In this document: one piece after another, positions 8,815 to 17,808 of the stretch
How positions within the stretch are numbered: position 1 is the first letter of the stretch
Layout: each line of letters begins with the position of its first letter
Assembly (NCBI RefSeq): GCF_900106565.1
Contig: NZ_FNNJ01000001.1
Span: 496,001-560,000, forward strand
Direction: 5' to 3'
Source of the DNA: Lutibacter oricola
GTDB lineage: Bacteria > Bacteroidota > Bacteroidia > Flavobacteriales > Flavobacteriaceae
Length of the DNA: 64,000 nt
Translations under genes and position numbers: made by a program
The notes under the pieces: generated by a model
Seen by the model: only the letters and a program-made list of their open reading frames with translations
What the model was told of the DNA's origin: nothing
Database searches by the model: none

Positions 8815-10284
8815 ATGAAAACAAAAATATTATACCTAATTACAGTGGGTTTCTTAATTGTAAACTCGAGTTGTAAAGCTCAAAAAAAATCAAAAAAATC
8901 AACTGAAAAACCTAATTTGGTTATTATTCATACAGATGAGCATAACTTTAGAACCTTAAGTTGTTATCAAAAAATAATGAGTGAAGACCAAGCATTTGTT
9001 TGGGGTAAAGGTAATAATGTGGATACACCAAATATTGATAAAATTGCAATGGAAGGAGCTATTTGCACAAGTTATTATGCGTCTTCTCCGGTGTGTACAC
9101 CATCAAGAGCATCTTTGGTAACAGGTTTGCATCCGCAGGTAACAGGAGCACCTAAAAACGGAATGCATATTCGTGAAGATATTCCAACATTTGCAACTAT
9201 TTTGAGAGACCAAGGTTATGCAACTTCATATGTTGGTAAATGGCATTTAGCAGGTCATGAAAAATATACATTTGGAATTAAATATAAAGCTGGTTTTGAA
9301 GATAACCGTTATATGATGCGTGGTGGACACGCGCCTTATTTTCATATTAAAAACGGAAAAATTAAAGGGATTAACGAAAAATTTGCTGCAAAATTACCAG
9401 AAAATGAAGTAATCCATTTAACAGATTATTTTACAGATAAAACCTTAGAAATTTTAGAGCGTGATAAAAACAAACCGTTTGCATTAATGCTTTCAATTCC
9501 TGATCCTCATACCCCAGATTATGCTAAACCTCCATACAATACTATGTATAATGATATGGATGTGAAAGCTCCAGAAACAATGGCTGCAAAATACACAGCA
9601 ATTAAGCCAAGTTGGGCAAAAGGAAATGAAAAGGATAAAAATGAAGGAAAGAAATTTAATAAAACTGCTTTAAAACAATATTTTGGTATGGTTAAACATA
9701 TTGATGATAGTGTTGGGCGAATTTTAAAGTTTTTAGAAGATAATAATTTGGTTGAAAACACCATTATTATTTTTACAGCCGATCACGGAGATATGTTTTT
9801 TGAACACAATCGTAGAAATAAAGGTGTGCCTTATGAGGCTTCAGCAAAAATTCCATTTGTAATTCGTTACCCTGAAAAAATTAAAGCAGGAAAGGTTATA
9901 AATACTGCATATACCAATGTAGATTTTGCACCAACTATTTTAAACATGATGGGTGTAAATTATTCGGCTAAGTTTCACGGTTTAGATACTTCCGCAGATT
10001 TTTTAAATGCTAAAAAAGAAATTACTGGTGATAGAATCACTTATTTTGCTAAAAATGGTGGATGGTGGGTTTCTGCTGTAAGTGATAGATATAAATTAGT
10101 GTTAGATAAAAAAGAAAAACCTTATTTATTCGATTTAGAAAAAGATCCAAATGAGTTAATTAACTTTTATAACAATTCAGAATACAAAGAAATTGCTTCA
10201 AAAATGCAAAAAGAATTATTTGCTCAAATGAAGAAATTTGAAGAGCCAGGTTTAAAAATGTCGAAACCATATATTCTTAAATAA
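8815..10284 (+). CDS. Lipoprotein sulfatase (S1), CTPSR active site
   Basis: A 489-residue sulfatase with lipobox VNSS-C20. The formylglycine cysteine is Cys94 in CTPSRASLVTG. The N-terminal metal site reads HTDEHN (Asp41-Glu42) instead of the usual Asp-Asp, and the late site is TADHGD. GKWHLAGHE supplies the conserved Lys and His. The order of motifs resembles the choline-sulfatase/N-sulfoglucosamine type more than arylsulfatase A. It follows the GH150-like gene after 118 bases with no recognisable gene between, and a terminator starts 28 bases after its stop, so it closes the first transcription unit. Substrate position is unknown. Confidence 0.92.
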   Translation: MKTKILYLITVGFLIVNSSCKAQKKSKKSTEKPNLVIIHTDEHNFRTLSCYQKIMSEDQAFVWGKGNNVDTPNIDKIAMEGAICTSYYASSPVCTPSRASLVTGLHPQVTGAPKNGMHIREDIPTFATILRDQGYATSYVGKWHLAGHEKYTFGIKYKAGFEDNRYMMRGGHAPYFHIKNGKIKGINEKFAAKLPENEVIHLTDYFTDKTLEILERDKNKPFALMLSIPDPHTPDYAKPPYNTMYNDMDVKAPETMAAKYTAIKPSWAKGNEKDKNEGKKFNKTALKQYFGMVKHIDDSVGRILKFLEDNNLVENTIIIFTADHGDMFFEHNRRNKGVPYEASAKIPFVIRYPEKIKAGKVINTAYTNVDFAPTILNMMGVNYSAKFHGLDTSADFLNAKKEITGDRITYFAKNGGWWVSAVSDRYKLVLDKKEKPYLFDLEKDPNELINFYNNSEYKEIASKMQKELFAQMKKFEEPGLKMSKPYILK

Positions 10285-10311
10285 AAAAGATTAATAATTG
10301 AGTTTAGTCTA

Positions 10312-10349
10312 GAAGAGCATCATCGTATAGGTGATGTTCTTCTTTTATT
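10312..10349 (+). terminator. Rho-independent terminator after the first unit
   Basis: A 12-bp stem pairs 10312-10323 with 10331-10342, with two G-U pairs and a 7-base loop, followed by TTTTATTT. It lies 28 bases after the sulfatase stop. Confidence 0.8.
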
Positions 10350-10503
10350 TAAAAGTTATCAATTAAGAATTAATTTTACAGGTATTAGAATAAAATGTGG
10401 TAGTAAAATCTAAAAAGCTGTTATAAATTGCAGATTAAATACTCCATTAAACTAATAGTGACATGTTTTTTACGTAGAACAACAAAACGAGTTTTAGGAG
10501 TGG

Positions 10504-10511
10504 TAATTTTG
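10504..10511 (+). promoter_or_regulatory. Possible Bacteroidetes -7 promoter box
   Basis: TAATTTTG matches the Bacteroidetes TAnnTTTG element 22 bases before the sulfatase start at 10534 and downstream of a terminator, so a promoter is expected in this gap. No convincing -33 TTTG lies at the normal spacing, so this is a weak call. Confidence 0.35.
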
Positions 10512-10533
10512 TTAGTATAATAAAAAATTCAAG

Positions 10534-12051
10534 ATGTATAAAAAATTCTATATTGTTATTGTAAGTTGTTTACTGCTGTCGTGTGGAAGTAGTAATGCAA
10601 AAAAAGAAACTGTTGAAAAAAAACCAAATATTTTATGGGTAATTGCTGAAGATCTTTCACCTTTTATGGGATGTTATGGAGATCCAATTAATACAGGTCA
10701 CACTCCTGTTTTTGATAAATTTGCGAGCGAAGGTGTACTTTTTAAAAGAGCCTATGCAACAGCTCCTGTTTGTTCAGCTGCAAGATCAGCATTTATTACT
10801 GGTAAAATGCAAACAACAACAGGTACTCATAACCATAGATCTAATAGGTTTACTGATGGAGAAATTGTTCCTGATGAATTAAATATTAATTTACCTAAAG
10901 GAATGAAAACTATTCCTGAATTAATGAAAGAAGCGGGTTATTTTACCTTTAATAGTGGTAAAGATGATTATAACTTTAATTATGACAGAAGGGCGTTATA
11001 CGATGTAGGTACAAAAGAGGATTATGTTGCAGGTATGAATGGCTGGCAAGGTAATATGGCTATTGATTATATGACGGTTAAAGATTATGTTTGGAATTCG
11101 AGGCCAGATAAAAATCAACCTTGGTTTGGGCAAGTTCAAATTATGGGTGGTAAAAAAGATGCTAAATATGTACGTAAAGGAGAAAAATTAGCAGTTAACG
11201 ATGTTCCGTTACCACCATATTTTCCAAATATTCCATCGCAACGTAAAGCTTGGACAGAGCATTACAATGCAAACAGAGGTTCTGATGTTACTTTTGAGCA
11301 CATTTTAACTCAATTAGAAGCGGATGGAGAATTGGAAAACACCATTATATTTTTCTTTTCAGATCACGGAAGCCCATCATCTTTACGTCATAAACAATTT
11401 TGTTATGAAGGTGGAATGCTAGTGCCTTTAATGATAAAAGGAAAAGCTTTAAAAGCTGGAACCGTAAGAAACGAACTAGTTTCTTTATTAGATATTTCTG
11501 CAACAACATTAGCAATGGGTGGAGCAAAAATGCCTGAATATTTAGATGGGCAAGATTTATTTGCTGAAGATTATAAAGAACCAAAGTATGTGGTTGGAGC
11601 AAGAGATCGTTGTGATTATACCATTGATAGAATTAGAACAGTTGTTTCAAAAGATTACAGATACATAAGAAATTTTTTTCCAGAAAGACCAATGATGCAA
11701 GCTGGTTATAGAGATTTAAAACCTATAGTAACAGATTTAAAGAAACTGCATAAAGAAGGAAAATTAACTCCTTATCAAGATAAGCATTGGTTTGGAATTA
11801 GACCTACTGAAGAATTCTACGATTTAAAAGCTGATCCACATCAAATGAATAATTTGGCAAATAATCCAAAATATGCTGATGCTTTTAATGCTCATAAAGC
11901 GTATTTAGAAAACTGGATGAAAGAAACAGATGATAAAGGTCAATATCCAGAAGCTTCTGCACAATTAAAAGCAACTTATGATATGTGGAAAGATCGTCCA
12001 CGTTTTAAAAATGCTAAAATAAACCCTGAATACGATCAGTTTAAAAAGTAG
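10534..12051 (+). CDS. Lipoprotein sulfatase (S1), CSAAR active site
   Basis: A 505-residue lipoprotein (LLLS-C17). The formylglycine cysteine is Cys80 in CSAARSAFITG, where the usual proline at +2 is alanine; this form is known to be accepted by sulfatase-maturating enzymes. The early metal site is AED (Glu39-Asp40) and the late one SDHGSPS. Motif spacing and the C-terminal block KLHKEGKLTP...EEFYDLKADP match the sulfatases at 39228 and 53662, so the three form one paralogous group. It is a single-gene transcript: terminators lie on both sides (10312 and 12074). Isolation from the operons may allow independent expression. Confidence 0.92.
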   Translation: MYKKFYIVIVSCLLLSCGSSNAKKETVEKKPNILWVIAEDLSPFMGCYGDPINTGHTPVFDKFASEGVLFKRAYATAPVCSAARSAFITGKMQTTTGTHNHRSNRFTDGEIVPDELNINLPKGMKTIPELMKEAGYFTFNSGKDDYNFNYDRRALYDVGTKEDYVAGMNGWQGNMAIDYMTVKDYVWNSRPDKNQPWFGQVQIMGGKKDAKYVRKGEKLAVNDVPLPPYFPNIPSQRKAWTEHYNANRGSDVTFEHILTQLEADGELENTIIFFFSDHGSPSSLRHKQFCYEGGMLVPLMIKGKALKAGTVRNELVSLLDISATTLAMGGAKMPEYLDGQDLFAEDYKEPKYVVGARDRCDYTIDRIRTVVSKDYRYIRNFFPERPMMQAGYRDLKPIVTDLKKLHKEGKLTPYQDKHWFGIRPTEEFYDLKADPHQMNNLANNPKYADAFNAHKAYLENWMKETDDKGQYPEASAQLKATYDMWKDRPRFKNAKINPEYDQFKK

Positions 12052-12073
12052 TATTTAGCAAATAATATTTAAT

Positions 12074-12108
12074 AAAAAAGGAGAAGCCAATTTGGTTTCT
12101 CCTTTTTT
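12074..12108. terminator. Strong, probably bidirectional terminator
   Basis: A-tract, GGAGAAgCCAA, near-zero loop, complementary TTGGTTTCTCC and T-tract: about 17 bp of pairing with one wobble. It starts 23 bases after the upstream stop codon and ends the single-gene unit. Confidence 0.88.
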
Positions 12109-12263
12109 TATTGCTGTATCCCAGTAAAAACGTATGTTTTAAATAAATGTATCTTTTAGTAAATGATAAAAATATACTTGTAACAACATTTTATGTACGC
12201 ACATATATAGTTAATATTTGTAAAAGTTAGAATTTTAAACTTGAATATGAAACCAAATATAAA

Positions 12264-14906
12264 ATGAGAAACAAATTAATAATTTTAGTAATTGTATTGT
12301 TTTCAATTAGTTGTGCAGCTCAAAATTTTTCAACAGATGGGAACGGTATTAGAAATAGTGTAATTGCCAATGTTAATGGAAAACAGGTAATATATCTTTC
12401 AGAATTAGACGGAGTCATTTCATCATATACTATTTCAGGAGAAAAATTATGGAGTGTTCCTTCAGAAAAAAAAGCTGTATTATTCGAAATAATTGCAGTT
12501 GATGTAGATAATGATGCTAATGAAGATGTAATTGCAGCTAGTGCAAATGGAACTATATATTGTTATGGAAGTAACGGTAAATTATTATGGAAATTTACTC
12601 CAGATGTAAAAGTACGATTTTCAGAAGTTGCTGTTGTTAACAATGGTAAACTTCAAATTTTTGTAGGAGGAAACAATTATAAATTGTATGAATTAGATAG
12701 TAAAGGAAAACTTGTTTCAACAACACCAATAAAAGGAGTTGTACGTAAAATTGAAGCAGGAAACTTTATGGATGTAAACAAACAATCGTTGTTTTTGTAT
12801 ACGTATAATCACGATAAATTTCGTTGGGAATTTATGGGCTTTTTAAATTCCGAAACTAAAGAGGTAATTAAAAGTGTTACTATTAATGATAAAAGATTAA
12901 ACGAACTAAGAAAAGCAATGGTTACTGATGTTTCAATTGCAGATATAAATGGAGATAATAAAGATGACGTTTTATTTTTTGGGGATGTATCATGGGTACC
13001 ATTGGTTTTAGCTGTTGATGGAGATTTTAATGTTATTACAAAGTTTAAAGGGTCAAGAAAAGAAGTGCAACGTTATGCACATGCTCAAGGAACATTTTTA
13101 GCCAAAAAACACGAAATAATGTTGCAATATGGCGGAATTTTATTTGTGTTAAATTCTAAAGGTGAATTAATAGGTAAGTCAGGAGAAAGATATGGCAAAA
13201 TGGTTTATAGCGATTTTGTGTTAGAACCTAAATCAAATCAGTTAATTGCTGCTGGCGAAGTTGACGGTGGAAATAGTGTTTATTTTTACAATTTGAATAA
13301 AAAAGATTGGTGGAAAAAAGCACAAAAAAGACAAGGTAGAATGCAAGAGGTTGCTGAAAATTTAGATAAATTATATGAGCAAACCTTGAACTTTAAATTA
13401 CCAAGTTATCAGAAAAAATCTGATAAAGAATGGGTAATGATTACTTCAAAAAAAATTGATAGCAAAGTTAAAAGGTTAAAAGGAGGTGATATAAAATTTG
13501 TTATTCAAAAAGCACCAAAAGAAGGAACAGATAGATCGCATTTAGTAGCAAAAATTGGAAAATCTGCATTAAAAAAAGATAAACGAGGTAACTATAAAAG
13601 TACTAGAGAGGAAATTGTTCAAATGGCAAGAGATTATGAAGCACAAGGACAACCTTTTACATTTTGGGCAGGTCACGGAAACGATCCTTTTTATATTCAA
13701 ATTGAAACCTTAGAAAAAATATTGGAAGTTGCTCCAAAAACTTGTTATGGCTTTGTGTATGCTGAAATGGATAAAGTAGATGATCCAAGAGTTATTCATT
13801 TTGTAAAGGAGTATATGCCTCGTTTGGCAAAAGCTATTAGAAAAAATAATAGAGCCAAATTATATTTTAGATATAAAAATATGTTTTGGGCAGCAACATC
13901 GCATTTACCATTGTGGAAAGAGATGTTTTTTTCTGGGAAATATAACGATATTTTAGCTCCAGCTTCAGAAGATACCAGTAATAGAATTCAAGATTTAAAC
14001 CTAGCAGGAAGAGTAGGAATGTTTTCTGGTGGTTATGTAAATGATTTTACAATGCGTTTAATAGACGATAATCCTACAAGTTGGAGACCGTTATCTCCAG
14101 GAGGGCAAAATTCTATTTCACCGTATTTAAGACAAGGTGTAGTTATGGCAGCTTATGGAGCGCGTTATGGAGTTGTTGCAAATAATAATTTTACCGAAGA
14201 TCCAGGGCTAAATATACTCTTTGCACTTATGAAATCTGGTGTGTTACCAGTGGTTGAAAAAGAAGATATTCAATCTATTGGTTCGTGGCATTTAATTAAA
14301 AATGTTGATGAGCATTTAATTCACTCGGTTGATACACATCATAATTTAAAGCAATATAAAAAGGACGATGATAATGCTGTTTTTTCAGTAGGACAAATGC
14401 ATTGGGCAGGAACAAGTGTACCTGAACACGATTTTTCAAATGCTGCTTTAGGAGTTGAATATCGTTGGTTAAATTATATGCCTATAATGCCTTATGGAAT
14501 GGTTCCAGTTGCACCTATTGAAAGCGATAAGCTTGTTACAAAACAGAACAAACCATATTTTGTATCAAATGCAAAAGTTGGGTTTGTAAACGGTAAAAAG
14601 GTTGAAGCAAATCAGTTTGGTTCAACAATAACAAAAACTGTTAAAGAAGGAGCTAAAAAGTTGCCAATTTTAGTTGAAGGAGCATCTTGGAGTGCTATAA
14701 AAATTGATAAAAACCATACAAGAATAATTTTGGTTGATCCTGGTTATATAAATCCTCAAAAAAGAGAAGTAGTTGTTAAATTTCAACATAGAAAACCAAA
14801 ATCTGCTATAGATATTTTAAGTAATGAAACTGTAGAAATTAAAAATAATACATCTAAAATTGTTGTGCCAGCTGGTTCAATTAGGTTTATTGATGTTGCT
14901 TATTAA
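12264..14906 (+). CDS. GH150-like lambda-carrageenase candidate, copy 2 (probable lipoprotein)
   Basis: An 880-residue homologue of the protein at 5946. The N-terminus MRNKLI...FSIS-C17 looks like a lipoprotein signal, so this copy is probably surface-anchored while copy 1 looks soluble. Propeller blades occupy about 25-350 (GTIYCYGSNGKLLWK, DVDNDANEDV, DINGDNKDDV), and the C-terminal module has FWAGHGNDPFY, FWAATSHLPLWKEMFF and AGRVGMFSGGYV, aligning with WQGHGRD, FWQSVVYTPMWKRL and SGRIGLWAAG of copy 1. The copies are clearly diverged, so different cut sites or chain lengths are possible. It opens the 12.3-24.1 kb unit, 15 bases before the GH82-like gene. The GH150 assignment is inferred. 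Confidence 0.6.
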   Translation: MRNKLIILVIVLFSISCAAQNFSTDGNGIRNSVIANVNGKQVIYLSELDGVISSYTISGEKLWSVPSEKKAVLFEIIAVDVDNDANEDVIAASANGTIYCYGSNGKLLWKFTPDVKVRFSEVAVVNNGKLQIFVGGNNYKLYELDSKGKLVSTTPIKGVVRKIEAGNFMDVNKQSLFLYTYNHDKFRWEFMGFLNSETKEVIKSVTINDKRLNELRKAMVTDVSIADINGDNKDDVLFFGDVSWVPLVLAVDGDFNVITKFKGSRKEVQRYAHAQGTFLAKKHEIMLQYGGILFVLNSKGELIGKSGERYGKMVYSDFVLEPKSNQLIAAGEVDGGNSVYFYNLNKKDWWKKAQKRQGRMQEVAENLDKLYEQTLNFKLPSYQKKSDKEWVMITSKKIDSKVKRLKGGDIKFVIQKAPKEGTDRSHLVAKIGKSALKKDKRGNYKSTREEIVQMARDYEAQGQPFTFWAGHGNDPFYIQIETLEKILEVAPKTCYGFVYAEMDKVDDPRVIHFVKEYMPRLAKAIRKNNRAKLYFRYKNMFWAATSHLPLWKEMFFSGKYNDILAPASEDTSNRIQDLNLAGRVGMFSGGYVNDFTMRLIDDNPTSWRPLSPGGQNSISPYLRQGVVMAAYGARYGVVANNNFTEDPGLNILFALMKSGVLPVVEKEDIQSIGSWHLIKNVDEHLIHSVDTHHNLKQYKKDDDNAVFSVGQMHWAGTSVPEHDFSNAALGVEYRWLNYMPIMPYGMVPVAPIESDKLVTKQNKPYFVSNAKVGFVNGKKVEANQFGSTITKTVKEGAKKLPILVEGASWSAIKIDKNHTRIILVDPGYINPQKREVVVKFQHRKPKSAIDILSNETVEIKNNTSKIVVPAGSIRFIDVAY

Positions 14907-14921
14907 TTAGATTTATTAAAA

Positions 14922-16295
14922 ATGAAAAAAATGAGTAAATTAATTAGAGGAATTGCAGGAATCAGTTTAACATTCTTTTTTGCAATAGCATCTTGTTCAT
15001 CTAATGAAACAGAGGATGTGAATTTAAATGAAGAAGAGCAGGTTGAAGAGGTTGAAGTGATTGAAGATGAAGAGGAAGTAGTGGAAGAAATTCCTAGGCT
15101 TTTAGATAATGAAAATCTTTTTTATACAGCTGTTTCAAATTCAAATTACAATAAAAATTTGGTTACAGACTATGGTGCGGATATTGTTTTTTCTACAGAT
15201 GATAGCGTTAAGTTACAAGAGGCCATAGATGATGTTTCTGCAAATGGTGGAGGAATTTTAACTATTCCTGAAGGGAATTTTTCTTTTGATGATATTCACT
15301 TAAAATCGAATGTTCATATTCAAATTGATGAAAACACAGTAATTCGTCCAACAGATAGAAATGATACTAAAAACTATTCCATTTTTCATTTAGGAATAAA
15401 AAACCAGTTACCAATTGAAAATATTTCAATTACTAGTATAAACGGAAACAGGTTTAAAGTAGATTTTACACAAGCTAATAACCCAAATGTACAAGTAGTT
15501 AATTGTAATAAAGTTACCAATTTTTTAATATCAGATATTATGGTTGATGATTTTTACACAAAGTTTTCGGTAGTAACTATGGGAGGTGATGATTATAATA
15601 ATTTATACCAATTTCCTGAAAACGGTATTGTAAAAAACATTCATGTTGAAAATGCACATTACGGTTATGGAACCGTACAAACCCAATCGGCAGCTAATAT
15701 TTTATTTAAAGATTTATCTGGTGTTGGTGGTGCAACGTTAAGATTAGAAACAGGTTTTACAGGGTTAAATAATTTACAAGTTGTTGGTGAACCAAGAGTT
15801 GGAGGTTTAGATAAAATTGTAGGTCGAAATATTTCTTGTACTAATGGAAATTCAGCAGTAATGGTATCTCCGCACGCAATGCATAATGGTGTGGTAGATA
15901 TTGAAGGTGTTACAGCAATAAGTGCTGGATTTGCAGTAAGAATTGAATCTGGATTTATTTCAAACAAATACGATCAAACTATAGGTTTAACTCAAGGAAC
16001 ATTCGAATTTGTTTATGTAAAAGATGTAAAAGCTACTTATGGAGAAAATGCGGAGTTAAAATCTAAGCATTTTGGTTGGTACCCAGCAGAAATTGCTGAT
16101 CCTTCTACTGAAAGTTCATATGACGATGCTATTACTATTGGACCATCTATAGCAGCAATTTTAGCAGATGCAAATTATACATGTACTGCTGGAGAACAAA
16201 CAGTTTATGTTCAAGAACCAATTGAAGCAACTGGTTTTTTATATCAAGAAGCAATTGTTCCTGAAGAGTTTATAAATACAGATTGTGAAAATTAA
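14922..16295 (+). CDS. GH82 iota-carrageenase homologue lacking the catalytic base
   Basis: A 457-residue lipoprotein (AIAS-C25) with an acidic tether (about 30-57) and then a right-handed beta-helix. It follows the Alteromonas fortis iota-carrageenase closely as I recall that sequence: LVTDYGAD for LVDDFGAN, HLKSNVHIQID for QMKSNVHIRVE, GYGTVQT for GYGLIQT, and IGPSIAAI for IGPSLAAV. The equivalents of Gln222, Glu245 (acid) and His281 are Gln253, Glu276 and His318. The equivalent of Asp247, the general base, is Gly278 (LRLETG against LRMETD). The protein could use another residue, have changed specificity, or bind carrageenan without cutting. It is also shorter than the 491-residue reference and lacks much of the region after the SGFV block. 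Family membership is firm; activity is not. Confidence 0.85.
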   Translation: MKKMSKLIRGIAGISLTFFFAIASCSSNETEDVNLNEEEQVEEVEVIEDEEEVVEEIPRLLDNENLFYTAVSNSNYNKNLVTDYGADIVFSTDDSVKLQEAIDDVSANGGGILTIPEGNFSFDDIHLKSNVHIQIDENTVIRPTDRNDTKNYSIFHLGIKNQLPIENISITSINGNRFKVDFTQANNPNVQVVNCNKVTNFLISDIMVDDFYTKFSVVTMGGDDYNNLYQFPENGIVKNIHVENAHYGYGTVQTQSAANILFKDLSGVGGATLRLETGFTGLNNLQVVGEPRVGGLDKIVGRNISCTNGNSAVMVSPHAMHNGVVDIEGVTAISAGFAVRIESGFISNKYDQTIGLTQGTFEFVYVKDVKATYGENAELKSKHFGWYPAEIADPSTESSYDDAITIGPSIAAILADANYTCTAGEQTVYVQEPIEATGFLYQEAIVPEEFINTDCEN

Positions 16296-16316
16296 AATAA
16301 TATCATTAATAATTTT

Positions 16317-17801
16317 ATGAATAATTTTAAAGCACTTATATCAAGTATACTATTTGTCTTATTAGTTTTTTCAATTCAAGCTCAAGAACAACCAAATGTT
16401 GTGGTTATAATGGCCGATGATATTGGCTTGGGTGATATAAATTTTTATCACAAGCAAAGAACAGGAAATAACGGAGTGGTGCCTACACCTAATTTAGATG
16501 AATTAGCACAAGCAGGAATGCGATTTTCAGATGCGCATTCACCAGCTTCTTTATGTGCGCCAACTCGTTTTTCTATGTTAACAGGCAATTATTCATACAG
16601 AAATCAACGACCTTATGGAGTTTGGAGTCCGAATGCAGATGCTTTAATTGATTCTAATAATTTTATGACCATTGCACGAATTGCTAAAAAAGGAGGTTAT
16701 AATACAGCTTTCTTCGGAAAATGGGGTTTAGGAGGTTCTTGGAAACCAAAAACAAAAGTAAATTGGGAGAAGGAAAATGCAGGTGCATTAACGTATGGTT
16801 TCGATTACGCAGTAGAATTACCAGAAGGTATTCAGAATAAGCCTTACGCTTTTTATGAAAATCAAGTTTGGATGAAGTTAAAAGAAGATTCTGTTTTAAA
16901 AGAATTAGATGCTGATCAAACTGGGTATTCAACTTCAAAAAAACATAAAACACGTGGAGGAATTGGAGATTCTAATTGGGATCCAAAACAAGCAGGACCA
17001 ATTTTAGTTGGTAAAGCAGTTGATTATATTAAAAATCAGGCTAAAACTAAAAAGCCTTTTTATATGTATTACTGTAGTCAAGCTGTACATATTCCACATG
17101 AACCACCTGCTGAATTTAACGGTAAAAAAATAAAAGGAGCTACACCTGGTAAACATGGAGATATGATTTATGAACTCGATATTCAAGTTGGTTTAATTGT
17201 AAAAACTTTAAAGAATGCTGGTTTGTATGATAATACGTTGTTAGTATTTACATCAGATAATGGAGGACTTTCTTTTGATAAAGATATGAAGGCTGCAGGG
17301 CACGAAACTAGTAATGGATTAAATGGTAGTAAAGGTTCAATTAATGAAGGTGGACATCGAGTTCCTTTCTTTGCTGTTTGGCCAGATAAAATTAAACAAA
17401 ATACGGTTTCAAATGTGTCAATTGTTGGGCAAGATATGGTTGCTACAATTGCAGCTTTGTCTAATCAGAAATTAGATAAAACCAAAGTTTTTGATTCTGC
17501 CAATTTATTGCCAGTATTTAAAGGTGAAACTAGTAAGCCAGTTCATAAATATTTAATGCATCAGTCTAAAGGAGGTCCATTTTATGCAATTAGAGAAGGA
17601 AAATGGAAACTGATAATTAAAGGTGAAAAACCAGGTGTATTAGAAAATTTAAAACCTATAGCATTATTCAATTTAGATGAAAACTTGGCTGAAGATGAGA
17701 AAGGGAATTTAATAAACAAGCCTGCATATGCTGAAAGAATAACGCAGATGTTTGAAACTTATGTTAATGTACGAGTTAGTAGAAAAACAACTGTATTTTA
17801 A
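16317..17801 (+). CDS. Periplasmic or secreted sulfatase (S1), CAPTR active site
   Basis: A 494-residue arylsulfatase-type enzyme with a type I signal ending SIQAQ. It carries Asp34-Asp35 in MADDIGLGD, Cys80 in CAPTRFSMLTG, FGKWGLGGSW (Gly replaces the usual His after GKW), and SDNGGLSF. DIGLGDINFY and NEGGHRVPF resemble arylsulfatase A-like enzymes that attack sulfated galactose. It sits between the GH82-like gene (21 bases) and the next sulfatase (7 bases) in an operon of one GH150-like, one GH82-like and five sulfatases. Confidence 0.93.
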   Translation: MNNFKALISSILFVLLVFSIQAQEQPNVVVIMADDIGLGDINFYHKQRTGNNGVVPTPNLDELAQAGMRFSDAHSPASLCAPTRFSMLTGNYSYRNQRPYGVWSPNADALIDSNNFMTIARIAKKGGYNTAFFGKWGLGGSWKPKTKVNWEKENAGALTYGFDYAVELPEGIQNKPYAFYENQVWMKLKEDSVLKELDADQTGYSTSKKHKTRGGIGDSNWDPKQAGPILVGKAVDYIKNQAKTKKPFYMYYCSQAVHIPHEPPAEFNGKKIKGATPGKHGDMIYELDIQVGLIVKTLKNAGLYDNTLLVFTSDNGGLSFDKDMKAAGHETSNGLNGSKGSINEGGHRVPFFAVWPDKIKQNTVSNVSIVGQDMVATIAALSNQKLDKTKVFDSANLLPVFKGETSKPVHKYLMHQSKGGPFYAIREGKWKLIIKGEKPGVLENLKPIALFNLDENLAEDEKGNLINKPAYAERITQMFETYVNVRVSRKTTVF

Positions 17802-17808
17802 TAGCTAA

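Noticed and set aside
15665-15967. A 100-codon minus-strand open frame inside the GH82-like gene
   Set aside because: It is antisense to a well-supported conserved beta-helix coding region and its translation shows no motif.
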